Shown one piece after another: positions 47,524 to 60,245 of a DNA stretch of 64,000 bases. The notes beneath the pieces were generated by a model. The model saw only the letters and a list, made by a program, of their open reading frames with translations. It did not search any database and was not told the origin of the DNA. The stretch comes from Proteles cristata cristata (taxonomy: Eukaryota; Chordata; Mammalia; Carnivora; Hyaenidae). Position 1 is the first letter of the stretch. Each line of letters begins with the position of its first letter. The position numbers were made by a program, and so were the translations under genes. The DNA lies in assembly GCA_017311185.1 (NCBI GenBank), contig JAESUZ010001514.1:186001-250000 (forward strand), read 5' to 3'.

Positions 47524-48150
47524 TATAATATTAGTGAGATATGTAATATATAGGTGGTAATAAGTGATATGGGAAGAAAATAAAGTGGGAGTAGTGAGGG
47601 GTGGAAGAATTTGTTATTTTAAGTGGCCAGGATTGGCCTCCAACTGGAGGTAAAAACCAGAACTCAAGAGTTGAGCCATGTGGATACCCAGGGGAAGAAC
47701 ATTATAGAACACCAACAACTGCAACAGCCCTGAGGCCTTTGACAAGGCCCTGATACCACATCACTGTCCACTGAGAGCATACCTGGCATGTTAGAAGCCC
47801 ATCAGGGAGGTACTGTGGAATGGTAGGCAAATGGAGTAGAGGGGGTAGAGGGTAGAGATGGTGGTGGGTACAGGGCTGAGCAGGAAGAGATGAGTCCCAG
47901 AGGTGGGGAGGCTCCAGGTCATAGAAGGTTATATGTAAGCTGTTGTGAGGTTTTGGCTTTTTCTCTGAGATGGGGAGCTCCTGGGTTGGGGGGGGGAGGT
48001 TGGTTAGCAGAAAAAAAGCATGATTTACCTCATGTTGTGACAAGGTCACTTTGGTTGATCTATGGCAGAAACAGGAAGACCAGTTAGGAGACTTCATGAT
48101 AATCCAGACAGGAAGGGGGCCCACACTAAGGTGGAGGCGGTGGAGACTGA

Positions 48151-49027
48151 GGACAGTTGAGTTGAGTGCCTTGACCAGGGACCCACGTCCCCAGTGGGGA
48201 GCTTAGGAAGCCTAAGAACAGTGTCTTCTCTTGTTTCCTGTGCCTTCATGGTTGGTGACTGTCCTTTTAAAGGCTAACATCTTATTTTATCGTTTAATGA
48301 TCTATCTTGTTCTGATGGAAGAGCCATTTGTTCTTAGAGTGATTCTTGTGATTATTATATATTAATTTCATAACCCGGCTCTCAGAAAATACTCTCACGT
48401 TCTTAGGGGCCACCTCGTCACTGTCCCCCAGGTATGGTAGCCTGACTAGAGAATTCTGACACAAAAAAAATTGACATCCAAGGTCCTAGGGCCACATATC
48501 CACATTTCAGCTGTAGGTTGGCCACCCAGGTCACTGCCTGAGAACCTCTTCTCTCAGTGCAGGTAGGTCTGCCCGGTCGCCATAGTGGCTCTCTGTGCCC
48601 AGTGCCGGTACCTCCAACACAGGGATTGAGGGCCCAGCGGTTGCCTCTCCGTCCACCCTGGGGACCTCATGTCAGCCTGGTCAGGATGCTGCCTCATGAC
48701 ACGTGCAGCCTGAACAGGCAAACTTTAACACACTGTTCACAGTTCTTCTGGATTCCTCCTCACTCTTTACGTGCCAACATCTGGTCTGTTGCTCTTTGTG
48801 GTTGGGCCTCCACGGTGCCTTGTGTGCTGCCTGCTGGCCGGGGTGCCTCTGCTGTCCCACTCACTGTCTGTCCTCCCTGAGACTTTTTATTGAAACTTCC
48901 TCTTTCTCCCGTTTGTTCATCTATTTTCTCCCCATTGCTTATCTCTTAACAAATATCTGCAAATGAGCTGATTAAACTTTAAAGGATTCCTTTGTCAGCC
49001 TCTCCTACATTCAGCTATGGTATTTTT
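48151..49027. other. Downstream intergenic DNA, unassigned
   Basis: No gene recognised. The open frames at 48557-48966 encode low-complexity, unfamiliar peptides. Confidence 0.4.
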
Positions 49028-49200
49028 CAGCCCTGGCTTCACATTAGCATCACCTGGGGAATGTCCAAAACTATGAAAATGCCTGGGCCACACTGTAAAC
49101 CAACTGAATCAGAATCTAGAGTGAAAAGCCCTCCACTCTGCCACCCCCCCCATCCTGCACCCCCCTCACAATCCCGCCCTCCCCATTAATTCTGATGCAC
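49028..49200. repeat. MER5-like DNA-transposon remnant
   Basis: 'ccctggcttcacattagcatcacctgggga' followed by 'aatgcctgggccacactg', 'actgaatcagaatcta' and a later 'aattctgatgcaca' resemble a degraded MER5-type element. Confidence 0.6.
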
Positions 49201-49789
49201 AATTTTGCTTTCTTAAAAGCAGTATAAACAGGGCCCTAGCACGGGCAGGCTGTTGAGGCTTCTCATTCTCCAAGGCACTCAAAGGTTCTCTCTAAATGAG
49301 GTTTTATGGAGAGTCAGAGACAATCAGTGAAGGGATTGAAAGAAGAAAACGTTCATTATATAAATTTAAATGTTCCATTACCAGGACAAAGTGGTCTGCA
49401 AGGAACTATGAATTAGTAGAATTTTAGTCTGTAATCCATTTGAATAGCCAATTTTATTTCATTGTATTTTGTATGTGTTAAGAGCAGTGATCTGTTAAAT
49501 ATAAATGATTAAAATACACCACAAAATGTCTTTCATTTTTTAATGCATTGAGGCTTTAAAGGACCGGAAGTGGCTCCAGCCTGCCTGGGGCAGAGGGGCT
49601 TGTGCTGGGAGTGGCCGTGGCCTGGAGGCAACAGTGTGGGGCAGGGACTCCCAGGAGCCTTCCTTTTCCCAGGGATCTGAGACTCTGGGCAGATCCCCTA
49701 ATCCTCTCCCGCAAGGAAGGTTTTGTGATTCCATTATGAAGTCATGGACACTGAGGTCCAGAGAATGTGAAACAGCTAGTGCTGTGAAC
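49201..49789. other. Downstream intergenic DNA, unassigned
   Basis: No gene or clear repeat recognised. Confidence 0.4.
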
Positions 49790-50215
49790 GTCTTTGTGTC
49801 CTGTCCTCCAGTTTACTGGTTTTCTCCTGTGCCACCCCACCCACGCCCCACACAGACATCATGCCAACTAGCCTTTTGTAAGCTGCTTCCTCTGCCAGTA
49901 AGGACTTCCAAGTCCTCTTTGTCTGGCTGACTCCCACTCCCCCAATGGGACTGGATTCAGGCATTTCCTCCTCCTGGCAGCTCTCCCCGTCCCGCCTACC
50001 CTCCTGACTTAGTTAGGTACCTCCTCCCTGTGCTCCCGAGGTGCCCATGCTTCCCTCTGCCTTGGCATTTCTTGCATTTAGTAGAAGCCTCTTGCCTGCT
50101 TCTCCCCCTTCTCTACTCAGTCGGCTTCTTTTCTCTGTACGTTCTCGTGGTTAGCACAGTGCTTGGCATATTCACAGATTTATTATAAGGATGAGATAAG
50201 ACTAGGTGACCCAAA
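49790..50215 (+). repeat. Probable L2 LINE 3' fragment
   Basis: CT-rich sense L2-like sequence containing 'cttgcatttagtagaagcctc' and 'gttagcacagtgcttggcatattc', the latter close to the L2 3' end motif. Confidence 0.5.
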
Positions 50216-50489
50216 GGTACTGTCATCTCAGGGTTATATTTGCTGTACATTTGCAAGCAGGACCATTTATTAACTGGAATTTCTTTCTATATTTCCCTTC
50301 TCTTGTATTTTAAACTGATTAGTAAGCACTTGCCAAAGCAGATAGAAGTTACCTCAAGTAGCTCTCTCTTTGGTAAAAGCGTAAAATCTTCAACATCCAC
50401 AGCAATGACACAATATTTTATCAGGCTTTTATTGATGGCCTTTGGGTTGCTTACAGATTTTGTCACAAATGATGCTACTCTGAAGATCT

Positions 50490-51008
50490 AGAGTCATTGT
50501 TGCTGTAACAAATTATCATGAACCTGGTGACTTAAAGCAACACAAATTTATAGCCTTCCAGTTCTGGAGGTCAGAAATCCAAAATGGATCTCGCTGAGCT
50601 AAAATCAAGGTGTCAGCAGGGCTGCCTTTGTCTTTGGAAGCTCTTGGGGATAATCCTTTCTCTGGCCTTCTTTAGCTTCTAAAAGCTACTAGTCCATTCT
50701 GGCCTCTGGCTCCTTCCATCTTAAAGACCAGCAAATGTTGGCTGAGTCTTTTCACACGAACATTGAATCACTCCTACACAGACTCTTCTGCCTTCCTCAT
50801 CCACATTTAAATGACCCTTAGGGTTACCCTGGGACCACCTGGTTTAGTCCAACAGCACCTTATATGAAGGTCAGCTGATTAGCAGCCTTAATTCGATAGG
50901 CAATGTTTATTACCTCCGTCATGAACATGACATATTCACATTTTCTCAGATTCTGGGGATTAGGATGTAGACGTTTCTAGGGGACCATTATTCAGTTTAC
51001 CACAGTCA
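50490..51008 (-). repeat. MLT1-like (ERVL-MaLR) LTR remnant, antisense
   Basis: Well-preserved antisense LTR order: 'gctgtaacaaattatcatgaacc', 'ccagttctggaggtcagaa', 'gctaaaatcaaggtgtcagc', 'gctgattagcagccttaatt', 'gacatattcacattttctcag', 'ggggattaggatgtagac'. No internal viral genes. Confidence 0.65.
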
Positions 51009-51486
51009 TATATCTATGAACATTTGTATGACCATCTCTGTGGAATAAACTAACTAGAAATGAACTTGCAAAGTTAAGAGGAGGGAGAGGGAGACACAAA
51101 AAATGTTGAACTGCCCTCTTAAAGGTTTAAATTTCTACTAGCACTTCATCCAAATCCCTATTTCTTCTCACCCTGACCAGTTCTGAATAGTTTAATGGTT
51201 TAAATCTTTGCCAATCCTACTGTTAAAAATCAATTAGTACTACAGGATTTGAAAACTAAACAAATCTGACATGGGTTAACATTAAGACGCTGATGGGACA
51301 CAGAAGTGCCCATTATCGAAAAGTTTATCTTTTTTGGATTCTCTAAGTACCATCAGTTGATGAGTAAATGTGTGGCACAGAATCAGTAGTAAGGGAAATA
51401 CCCTATGATGAATATTTTCTTGCTAGCAATTCATAAAATTGGTTCTGAATCTATTGATTTATTAATTTATTAGTCCATTATTACTC
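51009..51486. other. Downstream intergenic DNA, unassigned
   Basis: No gene or clear repeat recognised. Confidence 0.4.
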
Positions 51487-51710
51487 TTTTTTAAAATGTT
51501 TATTTTGAGAGACAGAGAGAACACATGCTCATGCAAGTGGGAGAGGGGTAGAGAGGGGGAGAGAGAAAGAGAGAGTGAGAGAGAGAGAGAACAGTCTCCA
51601 CACTGTCAGCAAAGAGCCCTAATGTGGGGCTCAAACTCATGAACCATGAGATCATGACCTGAGCTGAAATCAAGTTGGATGCTCAACCAACTGAGCCTCC
51701 CAGGCACCCC
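51487..51710 (-). repeat. CAN-SINE, older type with expanded GA tract
   Basis: Minus-strand SINE with a long GA-rich region (about 51540-51591), 'catgagatcatgacctgagctg' body and 'ctgagcctcccaggcacccc' head. Confidence 0.85.
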
Positions 51711-51999
51711 TACTGTACACTTAATACACGCCAGTCACCACCTGACCTCCAGGAATTTACAAAGCAGTGAAAGGGATAAGGCACAAGTGGTAGCAGGTGA
51801 TTTGAGAATTGACTATACTTATGTGAAATCCATCGATGCAACTTACACGATCTCATAATGGATCACCTTTAATGTTGAAAACGTCACGCTTTTAATTTTG
51901 CAATAAAACATGCAGCTGCCAAAAGTTTTGTCTGAGTGTAAATATGTGTCAGGTCTCAAAGAAGTGATCTAAAAAACTGGTTATCTGAACTAAGCTGGT

Positions 52000-52290
52000 C
52001 ACAAAAAGGCAAATTCCACTCGTATGTGGTACCTAGAGTAGTCAAATTCACAAAGACAGAAAATAGAATCATGGTCGCCAGGGGCTGAGGAGGGGGAAAT
52101 GGGAGATGTTTAATGGGTATCGCATTTCAGTTTTGCAAGGTGAAGAGGGTTCTGGAGGTCGGTTACACAACAGTGGGAATGTACTTAATACTACTAAACA
52201 GTACACTTAAAAAGGAATGAGATGGCAAATTTTATGTCATGTATATTTTTTTACCACAATTTAAGGAAAAATTAAAAAAAAAACAAATTG
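52000..52290 (+). repeat. L1 LINE 3' end, old
   Basis: 'acagaaaatagaatcatggtcgccaggggctg', 'ggttacacaacagtgggaatgtacttaat' and 'tttttaccacaattt' match old L1 3' UTRs. Ends in an A-rich stretch at about 52280. Confidence 0.7.
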
Positions 52291-52329
52291 GTTACCTACT
52301 AAGCAGTCATGGGAGAAAGTTACTGCAAA

Positions 52330-52500
52330 TATTTATTGAGGTCCAGCTGTGCTGGGCATTTTCCAGAATCATCTCATTTAATCCTCCTAATAACCCCGGG
52401 TGGTAGGCATTAATTGACCTGTGTTGCCGGTGAAGTAACTAAGCAACTTGTCCAGTCATGTAATCTGGGATTTGAGTCCGTTTGTCTTTCTCCTGTGTCT
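52330..52500 (-). repeat. MIR SINE remnant
   Basis: Antisense MIR order: 'tttaatcctcctaataacccc', 'gaagtaactaagcaacttgtccagtcatgta', 'gggatttgagtccg'. Confidence 0.7.
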
Positions 52501-54055
52501 TGATGCCTGATAATTAATGGTGCAGATGTGAGACGGATGTGATTTCCATCAAGCACCATCTCAAGTATTCTCTAAGGTTGAAATGCTCTTATTAAAAATG
52601 ACACAAGGACACAGTTACTTAACTAGAATATAAAACTCCTAGAGCCCTTCACTGGCTTCTCCAGCTAAGGTTTAGCTTACTAAATAATTAGGGCTTTAAC
52701 TAACGTCTTCCCCTTCACCTTCCGTCTTTTCTCATTTTTTGTTTCTTTATTAATGTCTGCATTACAGTCACACAGAGCAGTACAATCCATGTTGAGGTAA
52801 CATAATTAAATTTGGCCCTGCCTGTACTGTTTCATTCAGAAGAGTCTGGGAAAGATATGTAAGGGACAAAGGCTAGGCCCCTCCCGTCACTGCTCTGACA
52901 CGGGCCCTGGATGATGTCATATGAGAAGTAATTTCCTGCTTGGTCCTTATCTGTAATGCTGACCAAATTAATAGCTTTACTTCCTTTACTTGTGTGTAAT
53001 GGAATTTGGAAATAAAAGTCAAATCACTTCCTATTGGGGTTTATACTTAAGTCCGTTAAGTTTCATATACTTGGATTTTTTTTGTCTCTGGAGACCATGA
53101 GGTTGTTTGATGTTGGAAAAAAACAAGCCATAAAATACGCCATGTTGAAATTCAGTGAGAGTCATGGTTTACCTACTATCTGTGTTCCGGTGAATGTATT
53201 TCCAACTCACAAACTTGCTGAGGATTTGGAAAGAGTAAAACCTGACTCATACGAGCATGGAGGTTTTAAAATTAATTAAAAGGCATGGCTGTTTTTATAA
53301 ACTAAATCACTGCATGTGGCTCTTTGATGATATCCTCTGCAGCACAGGATGGTAAGAGCACTGGATTTATATTCTCATTCTGGGCAGGAGAATCTGGAGC
53401 TGATTAACCCAAGGGAGGCCATGGCACCAAGTGACAAAGCATGTATGTGAAAATGTAAACGGTCAAGCATGTTCCTTCAGGATCCCTGTTCCATAAAGAG
53501 ATATAGTGGTGTCTGAATCTGGGGACCAGACTGGGTGACCTCTGAGCTTACATTTAATCAGTTATGAATGTCCATATTTAGCTGGCTGTATATTCAATAG
53601 TCAAAGTAGCAAATCAACCTTAACCAAAAATCAGTTACCACCTTTATCCCTTTTTATTATCACAAATTCTTTCCTTTGTCCCCCAAAACATATTCATTCA
53701 TTGTCAAATGCCAAAATTGGGTGCTTTTTATGCAAAAGATTGAGAGTGACATTTGCTGTCTAGAATGAATAGCCTTGAGAATGAAAATAGTCTATAGACC
53801 CTCTACTTTTAAATAGAATCTGTGTCTTTATTATTCTGCTTATCAACAGGAAGCAGATATACAATGGACAGAACCTGATGCAAGGCAACAAGTTTTAAAA
53901 TTTATATTTTTTTCCTTCAGACCATGATTATTTTTGGAAGCTTAACATCCAACTTGGATTTTTCCAAAATAGGGTTTTTGTTTCTCTGATGTTAAAATTA
54001 ATACATGATAAATAATACCTGATAATTATAGGAAAGTATTATAAAAACGATGGCT
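52501..54055. other. Downstream intergenic DNA with a small unexplained open frame
   Basis: A 60-codon frame begins with ATG at 53097 (ACCATGAGG) and stops at 53279. It contains YAMLKFSESHGLPTICVPV and ends EHGGFKIN. I recognise no family, and length alone is not significant. The remainder is AT-rich and unassigned. Confidence 0.3.
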
Positions 54056-54240
54056 ACCATTTTTAGTTTTACCTTACTCTCTGGCTCCCTAATGTCATTG
54101 TACCCTGAGGCAGCCCTGTGGGGAAGACACTGATATCTTTCCCTTTACCACAGTGGTGCTCAGGCACCAAGAGTGAGGGTCATGTAGGAAAATATCAAGC
54201 TGAATTTAAATCTGGGTCATCAAACTCCAGAGCATGTGTT
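54056..54240 (-). repeat. Degraded MIR-like remnant
   Basis: Weak antisense MIR-like order: 'tgaggcagccctgtggggaag', 'tttaaatctgggtcatcaaactccagagcatgtgttctta'. Confidence 0.45.
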
Positions 54241-54859
54241 CTTAACAGCAATAGATTCTTTGGTATTTGTTTCTAATACGTTTATAAATATGGAGGCAGA
54301 AAAATGTAGGATTACACTTAAATATTCTTTGTACCGTATGAGTAGAAGGTCATGGTTTTCAGAAAAGGAAGCGAAGAAAAGGGACCACTCTCCACTGCCT
54401 TTGGATGTGTGGCCCCAGGCTAGGGCTCCATCCTGCACTGCCCTTTGTGCTCCCGGCGGAGGTAGCTATGACCCCAGTAGGCTGGCTGACCTCTCAAGAG
54501 GCCTCGTGAGCCCCTCTCCTATGGTTTTCCCCATGATTTTGTATCGATCTGATTTTTTATATGTCTCTTTCTCTTTGAAATACCTTTGAAAATGCTCTTT
54601 TCTGCAGCGGGCCCCTGACTGATGTGATGTATATGTGAGTATATAATTTCTATAACTGGAATCAGATTCAAGTCATAAATGGCTTTTTTCAACATAATAT
54701 GTTCTCATAAACATTTAAAAAATTTCAAAATCAAGTGTTAGCCAGGCATGTAATATTCCTTCGTGTAACTGTGGCATCATTTACTTTCTATTTCTTTGTT
54801 AATGGACATCTAGATTCTCTCCAGGTTTTTACTCTTATAAACGAGTATTTCTTTGACAT
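54241..54859. other. Downstream intergenic DNA, unassigned
   Basis: No gene recognised. The 54630-54850 part resembles old L1 3'-UTR text but too weakly to call. Confidence 0.35.
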
Positions 54860-55335
54860 AATATGTTAGTTTTCCATTGCTGCTGTCACCGATTAGCACA
54901 GACTGGGCTTAAACCACAAACAACATTGTTCTGGAAGGCAGAAGTCCAAAATGAGTCTCACTGGGCTAAAATCCAGGTATTTGGCCTTGCATTCTGGAAG
55001 CTCTTAGGGAAAGATTCATTTCCTTGCCTTTTTCAGCTCCTTAACTCATGGCCCCTTCCATCTTTAAAGCCAGCAATGGCTGCTTGACTTCTTATACTGC
55101 ATTACTTTGACACTGACTCTTCTGTCCCCTTCTTTCATTTAATAAGGATCCTAGTGATTACATGGGGACTGCCTGGCTAATCCAGAAGTCTCTACATCAC
55201 AAAAGCATCTGATTAGCAGCCTCAGTCCCTCTGCAACCTGATTCCCTCCTGCCATGTAATATAACATATTCACGGGTTCCAGGAATTAGGACATGTGGGA
55301 CCATTTGAGGAAACCATTGTTCTGCCTACCACAGG
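54860..55335 (-). repeat. MLT1-like (ERVL-MaLR) LTR remnant, antisense
   Basis: Same antisense layout as the copy at 50490: 'ttagttttccattgctgctgtcacc', 'gaaggcagaagtccaaaatgag', 'gggctaaaatccaggt', 'ctgattagcagcctcag', 'catgtaatataacatattcac', 'ttctgcctaccaca'. No internal genes. Confidence 0.65.
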
Positions 55336-58025
55336 CAGTAATTCTACGTCTAGGAGTCTATCCTACAGAAAGAATCAGAAATGCAGTAAGGGAACTTTTT
55401 AAGGCTTCTGATATGTCAAATGCAATCATACCAACTTATATCCCACTTGCAAGGTTAAGAAATTCCCATCTCATTCACACCACGCCATGGCTAGCATAAA
55501 ATATTACTGTTTCTCAATATCTTCTTGACACAGAAGCTTATTAATAGTATAATACCCATGTGTGTGATAGAAAATTCAGAGAGTACAAGAGAGTTCACAA
55601 TGGAAGGTCTCCTGCTTGCCTATATTCTCTAGTCTCCCCCCAGAGGCTACCACTGATGACACTTTTTTGTGTATCACTGTAGATATCCATACACATGGAT
55701 GTGTCATTCTTTTTTACACAAGTGGTGATATACTGTACCCATTGATCTCCTCATAGGTTTTTGAAATAGGGTTGGTATGGATAAATAACTATCTCTTATC
55801 TACAGATTCTATACGTGTTAAAATAACCACAATTAATTATCATTTATTTTATTTTAGGGAGTCATGAGCCACCTAGAGTCCTTCTCATCTTTTACTTAAA
55901 AGCATGAGTGCATTAGGATTTTACTTTTCGTAGATGCAAAGTTTCAGCGGACAAAGACATATTGAAACACGTTGAGTCTTAGAACAGACATATGTGACTC
56001 CATTACTAGGGCTGAATGTTGTGTGTACATGATGGAAATGGATACTGCGTCCTGGAATGCGACAACAGGAGCTATTTCCATTGTTGAGTAACTTGTAGTA
56101 TAATATATCAACATGCAGAATAAAGCAGATTTCACTATTATGAATTCATATTTTCGTAAAGAATAATACTGTCAGCACATATAATAACCACTTTCTGACC
56201 CTCTGTAACATTGCCCAGCTGTGTTCTGGAAGGTAATAGTTGTAGATAGGAAAAAAAAATCTATCAGAGAAATTCAACCAAGCTTCCTTATATTCAAACA
56301 ATAATCAGTTATAAAACATAGAGAAAAAGAAACATCACACCAGTAGCAAAAAATGAACACATAGGAATAAATGTTAAATGCATATAAAATAAGCTACGAA
56401 ATTTCATGAGGATATTTAAGAAGGAGAATACACCCACATATGCCCTAAAATGGGATGGGGTTAGGTGTGTGCTGTGATCATCAGGAATTCTGAATATGAA
56501 CAAAGGTCACTGGGAAATGAGTTAAAGTAAGATTTTTCTGGCCCAGGAAAGGTTAGTGAGGGTGGTGTGTGAAGCTGTCAGAGATGTATAAATAACTGAG
56601 GGACAATCAGAGGAGCTTCAGAACAGCCAGAGAGTATCATATCATATAATTGTAAAGTTGGCAGGTTTGGGGCTTTCCCCACACCCAAAACTGCCTTGGC
56701 TGGGAGTTGAAGATGTTTCATTTCATCAAGACAATGCGATGAGGAGAACAAAAGGAAGGAGCTAGAGTCTTGGCCTTGCTTTCCACTGTGTGTCTTCCTC
56801 TCTAGAAACCAGAGCCGCATAAGTAGTGTATTTACCAGACTACCTGCTGATGGGCGCACGTAAGGTTACAAATTTAGCACAAGTGGCTATTGGCCGTTAA
56901 TAGAGTTAATAGCATGATGGCATCTAATGTTGGCCCAGCAGACCTCAAAGCACCTTGGCACCCTGGTCTTGCCTGGTCTCTTGAGATTCCCTCTACCTCC
57001 ATGGAGGCCACTGGGTACCTTTGTGCCTGGGATCCTTGCCACGGAGTGTTCTGTGGAAGCTGGAATGGAAGGCTGGTCCCTGGGATTGGGAACTTATCTG
57101 TGTAATGAGTGCCTTCCTCCCTGATGCACTATTTGCTTTTAAAGTTTCCGTAGAAACCATGCATATAATACTTAACTCACCCTTGGCTCCATTCTGACAT
57201 TTTTTTGTGGAAGTCACAAGGACTGTTCTTTTCAATTGTGGCCTTTTGCTTCTGTCTGCTTTCCCTTGGTTTCTAAAGTGTGGCCATTCAAGAGGGCCAA
57301 GGCCTCATTTGTCATGCCAAGAGTTGGGTTGGTGCTCTTGGCAGGGCGTGTTGTTAACCTTTGAATACTACGTCTCTGAAGGAAAAGGATGTGTTCCAGT
57401 GACACACTTTATGTTAGAAACGTTGTTAGCAGTGGCAGACATAACGTCGGCAGCACACAGGCCCAGTTCTGTGGCGTGTGGGGGCACACCTATTGCCAAG
57501 CCATTGGAGATGCGTACACTGTCCCTTTCCCTGCCGGGGGAGGGAAGCCCAGCATCCTGTCTCCATCTTCTAGGCCCTCATTGTTCACACCCACTTTTCT
57601 TGTGCTTTCCACTTGCTCCCCTCACCAGACTGCTGCATAACCACTGCCTTCCCCTGTTACCAAAGAACGAAGTGGTTGTCTGAGTTCTGAGCCCGGCTAC
57701 CTGAAGGACAGTGCCAGAGGAGTGCCTGGACCTCCTTTTCAGTCACTGCTACTTCCATATGGCACAGCCTTGAAGAGGCTAGACTCAGCCCTGTGATTAG
57801 CAGTCTGCTTAGCTAAAACAAGCTTTGATTGCAAAATAATTGGTGTGTCGATTACGGCTACAGCACAAAGTTGTCCCAGCCTTTGCCAGGAGTCTTTCAT
57901 TACTTGTGGCTGAAGACACAACCACCATATTTCAATGGTACCTTTTTTCCTACACAAAAGTCATTTTCTCTTTTCCTGATTAAGTAATATGAACTCATTT
58001 TAAAGAATTTTAAAAATACATAAAA
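55336..58025. other. Downstream intergenic DNA, unassigned
   Basis: A possible old L1 3' fragment at about 55340-55390. No exon or gene recognised. Short open frames around 56890-57683 look random. Confidence 0.4.
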
Positions 58026-58030
58026 GTATA

Positions 58031-58140
58031 GGGGCACTTGGCAGCTCAGTCAGTGGAACATGTGACTCTTGGTAGTGGGGGTTGTGAGTCCGAGTCCCAC
58101 ACTAGGTGTAAAGATTACTTAAAAATAACATCTTTGAAAA
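58031..58140 (+). repeat. Short tRNA-type SINE
   Basis: Same type as the short SINE at 18014: 'ggggcacttggcagctcagtcagtgg', 'gttgtgagtccgagtcccac', 'taaagattacttaaaaataa'. It lacks the CT-rich region of the longer copies. Confidence 0.8.
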
Positions 58141-58279
58141 TATAGAAAAGTATAAAGAAGAGTGTACCCCTTTCTCCCAAATAATCTCTGTTACAATTTG
58201 GGGTCAAATCTCCTAGCTATTTCCTGTGCATGCACATACATTCACACTTTATAAAAAATGTGACTATACTATACATGAT

Positions 58280-58800
58280 ATTTATTCATGATCTATTGCC
58301 ACACAAGATATCAAATGTGTAAAATACCAACCACCTCGTTATGGCTCATGAATTCTCTGGATGAGGAGCCTGGACAGGAGATATCAGGATGGCTTGCCTC
58401 AGCCCTATGAAGTCTGGGACCTCAGCTGGGAAAACTCAAATGGCTGGGGATAACTGAAATGTCGGGGGTCTGGAAACAACTTCAAGCTTCTTTCTTCATT
58501 CACCTGGGTTGAGTTCTTGGGAGTTCTGAGCCCAGCTGGGATTGTTGTCTGCCTGTGGCTTTTCCACATGGCTTGGGCTTCCTTATAACATGGTGGCCTC
58601 AGGGTAGTCAGACTTCTTATATGGTGCCTCGAGGTTCTACAAATAAACAGGGTAGAAGTTGTGTGCCCTTTTGTGATCTAGCTGTGGAAGTCGCATAACA
58701 TCATTTCTGCCATACTGTATTGGTCAAAGAAGTCAAAAGCTCACTGAAATTCAAGGGGTGGGACAAAGACCCCACTCCATGCGGGGGAGTGTCAGAGAAC
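58280..58800 (-). repeat. Possible LTR remnant of the MLT1 type, antisense
   Basis: 'ttcatgatctattgccacac', 'cacatggcttgggcttcc', 'cctaca'-poor but similarly ordered text, and a final 'cccactccatgcgggggagtgtcagagaa' recall diverged MaLR/ERVL LTRs. Weak call. Confidence 0.35.
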
Positions 58801-58814
58801 CTATTCATTCCATA

Positions 58815-59240
58815 ACTGGAAGCCTGTATCTCCCACTCCCCTTCACCAATTTTGCCCCTCCCCTTACCCCCCTTCCTTCTGGCACCCATCAATTTATTCT
58901 CTGTATTTAGGGATCTATTTCTGCTTTCTTTTGATTTTTGTTTTTTGCTTTCTAGATTCCACATATAAATTTAATCATAGGTTATTTGTCTTTCTCTGTT
59001 TGACAGAGTTCACTTAGTATAATACCCTCTAGGTCCATCCATGTTGTCACAAATAGCAAGATGTGATTCTTTTTTATGGCTAACTAATATCCCATTATAT
59101 ATATACCATATCTCCTTTATCTTTTCAACTATCTATGGACACTTGGATTGCTTCCATATTTGGCTATTGTAAGCAATACTGCAATAAATGTAGGGGTGCA
59201 TATATCTTTTTGAATTACTGTTTTCATTTTCTTTCTGACA
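58815..59240 (-). repeat. L1 LINE 3'-UTR fragment, minus strand
   Basis: Antisense L1 phrases also seen at 33 kb: 'ttcacttagtataataccctctaggtccatccatg', 'aatactgcaataaatgtaggggtgcata', 'tttttgaattactg'. No ORF2 follows; it breaks off at about 59240. Confidence 0.8.
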
Positions 59241-59244
59241 TCTC

Positions 59245-59345
59245 ATTTTGGACTTCCATCCTCCATAACTGTGAGAATAAACGTCTTTGCTTTAAGCCAC
59301 CAAAATTTGTGACAAGTACTTTGTTATAGGAGTCCCTGGATATAA
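59245..59345 (+). repeat. MLT1/MaLR LTR end fragment, sense
   Basis: 'gacttccatcctccataactgtgagaataaacg', 'ttaagccaccaaaatttgtg' and 'actttgttataggagtccc' match the 3' end of MaLR-type LTRs in sense orientation. Confidence 0.6.
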
Positions 59346-59623
59346 ATACAGTTACCCATATCTCTATAGATCTGTAACGTCATTTCATAGTTGTACAAAG
59401 TAACCATTGAATGCTTAATCATCATTTATTTAATCAATCTTAAATAGAAGATATTTAGCCTAATTGTTAGCAAGACATTATATTCTATACAATTAGGTGG
59501 GTGACTCATCGTTTCCCTTTGTTTTCTCCACAGGGACAGCACAGTTAGCACAGAGTTAACATTCAAAAAATATCAATAAGCTTGCTACCACCACCAAGAG
59601 AGCATCAGAAAATGCAGAGTCTG

Positions 59624-59790
59624 GGGGCGCCTGGGTGGCTTAGTCAGTTAAGCTTCCAACTTCGGCTGAGGTCATGATCTCACAGTTCGTGAGTTCGAGC
59701 CCCGCATTGGGCTCTATGCTGACAGCTCAGAGTCTGGAGCCTGCTTCAGATTCTGTGTCTCTGTCTCTCTCTGTCCCTTCCCTGCTTGTG

Positions 59791-59822
<32 letters not shown>

Positions 59823-59842
59823 GAAATAAACATTAAAAAAAA
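59624..59842 (+). repeat. CAN-SINE
   Basis: Forward copy with 'ggcgcctgggtggcttagtcagttaag', 'gagttcgagccccgc', a long CT run and 'gaaataaacatt' tail. Imperfect flanking repeat (aatgcagagtctg / agtatggagtccg). Confidence 0.88.
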
Positions 59843-60009
59843 GAAAGTATGGAGTCCGATCATCTATAAGGATCATATTAAGGGATTCTAAATATTAAGG
59901 ATTTAAAGAAAAGTCCTGTCACTTCTGGAAACCAGCTTGGTCAGTAAGTTGAGGAATAGGTAAAAACTTCAACCTAAGAGAGTGTTCCTGTTAAAACATC
60001 AATTATTTT

Positions 60010-60231
60010 ATTTTTTTTATTTTTAAAAAAAATTTTAATGTTTATTTCTGAGAGAGACAGCATGAACAGGGGAGGGTCAGAGGGAGAGGGAGACACAGAA
60101 TCTGAAAAAAGCTCCAGGCTCTGAGCTAGCTGTCTGCACAGAGCCCGACACGGGGCTCAAACCCACAAACTGTGAGATTATGACCTAAGCCGAAGTTGGA
60201 CGCTTAACCAACTGAGCTACCCAGGTGCCCC
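60010..60231 (-). repeat. CAN-SINE
   Basis: Minus-strand copy with an 'atcaattattt'/'atcaactattt' flanking repeat (about 59999 and 60235). With the forward SINE 170 bases before it, it forms an inverted pair. Confidence 0.88.
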
Positions 60232-60245
60232 GATATCAACTATTT

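Larger units (their letters stand above)
46915..48150 (-). repeat. L2 LINE remnant split by two SINEs
   Basis: Starts with reversed L2 3'-end text ('tattgattgaattcctaa', 'ttccaggcattggtctaga', 'gaatatagcagtgaacaaaacc'). It resumes between and after two SINEs ('tgatatgggaagaaaataaag', 'gaagaccagttaggagacttcatgataatccag'). Non-coding fossil. Confidence 0.7.
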
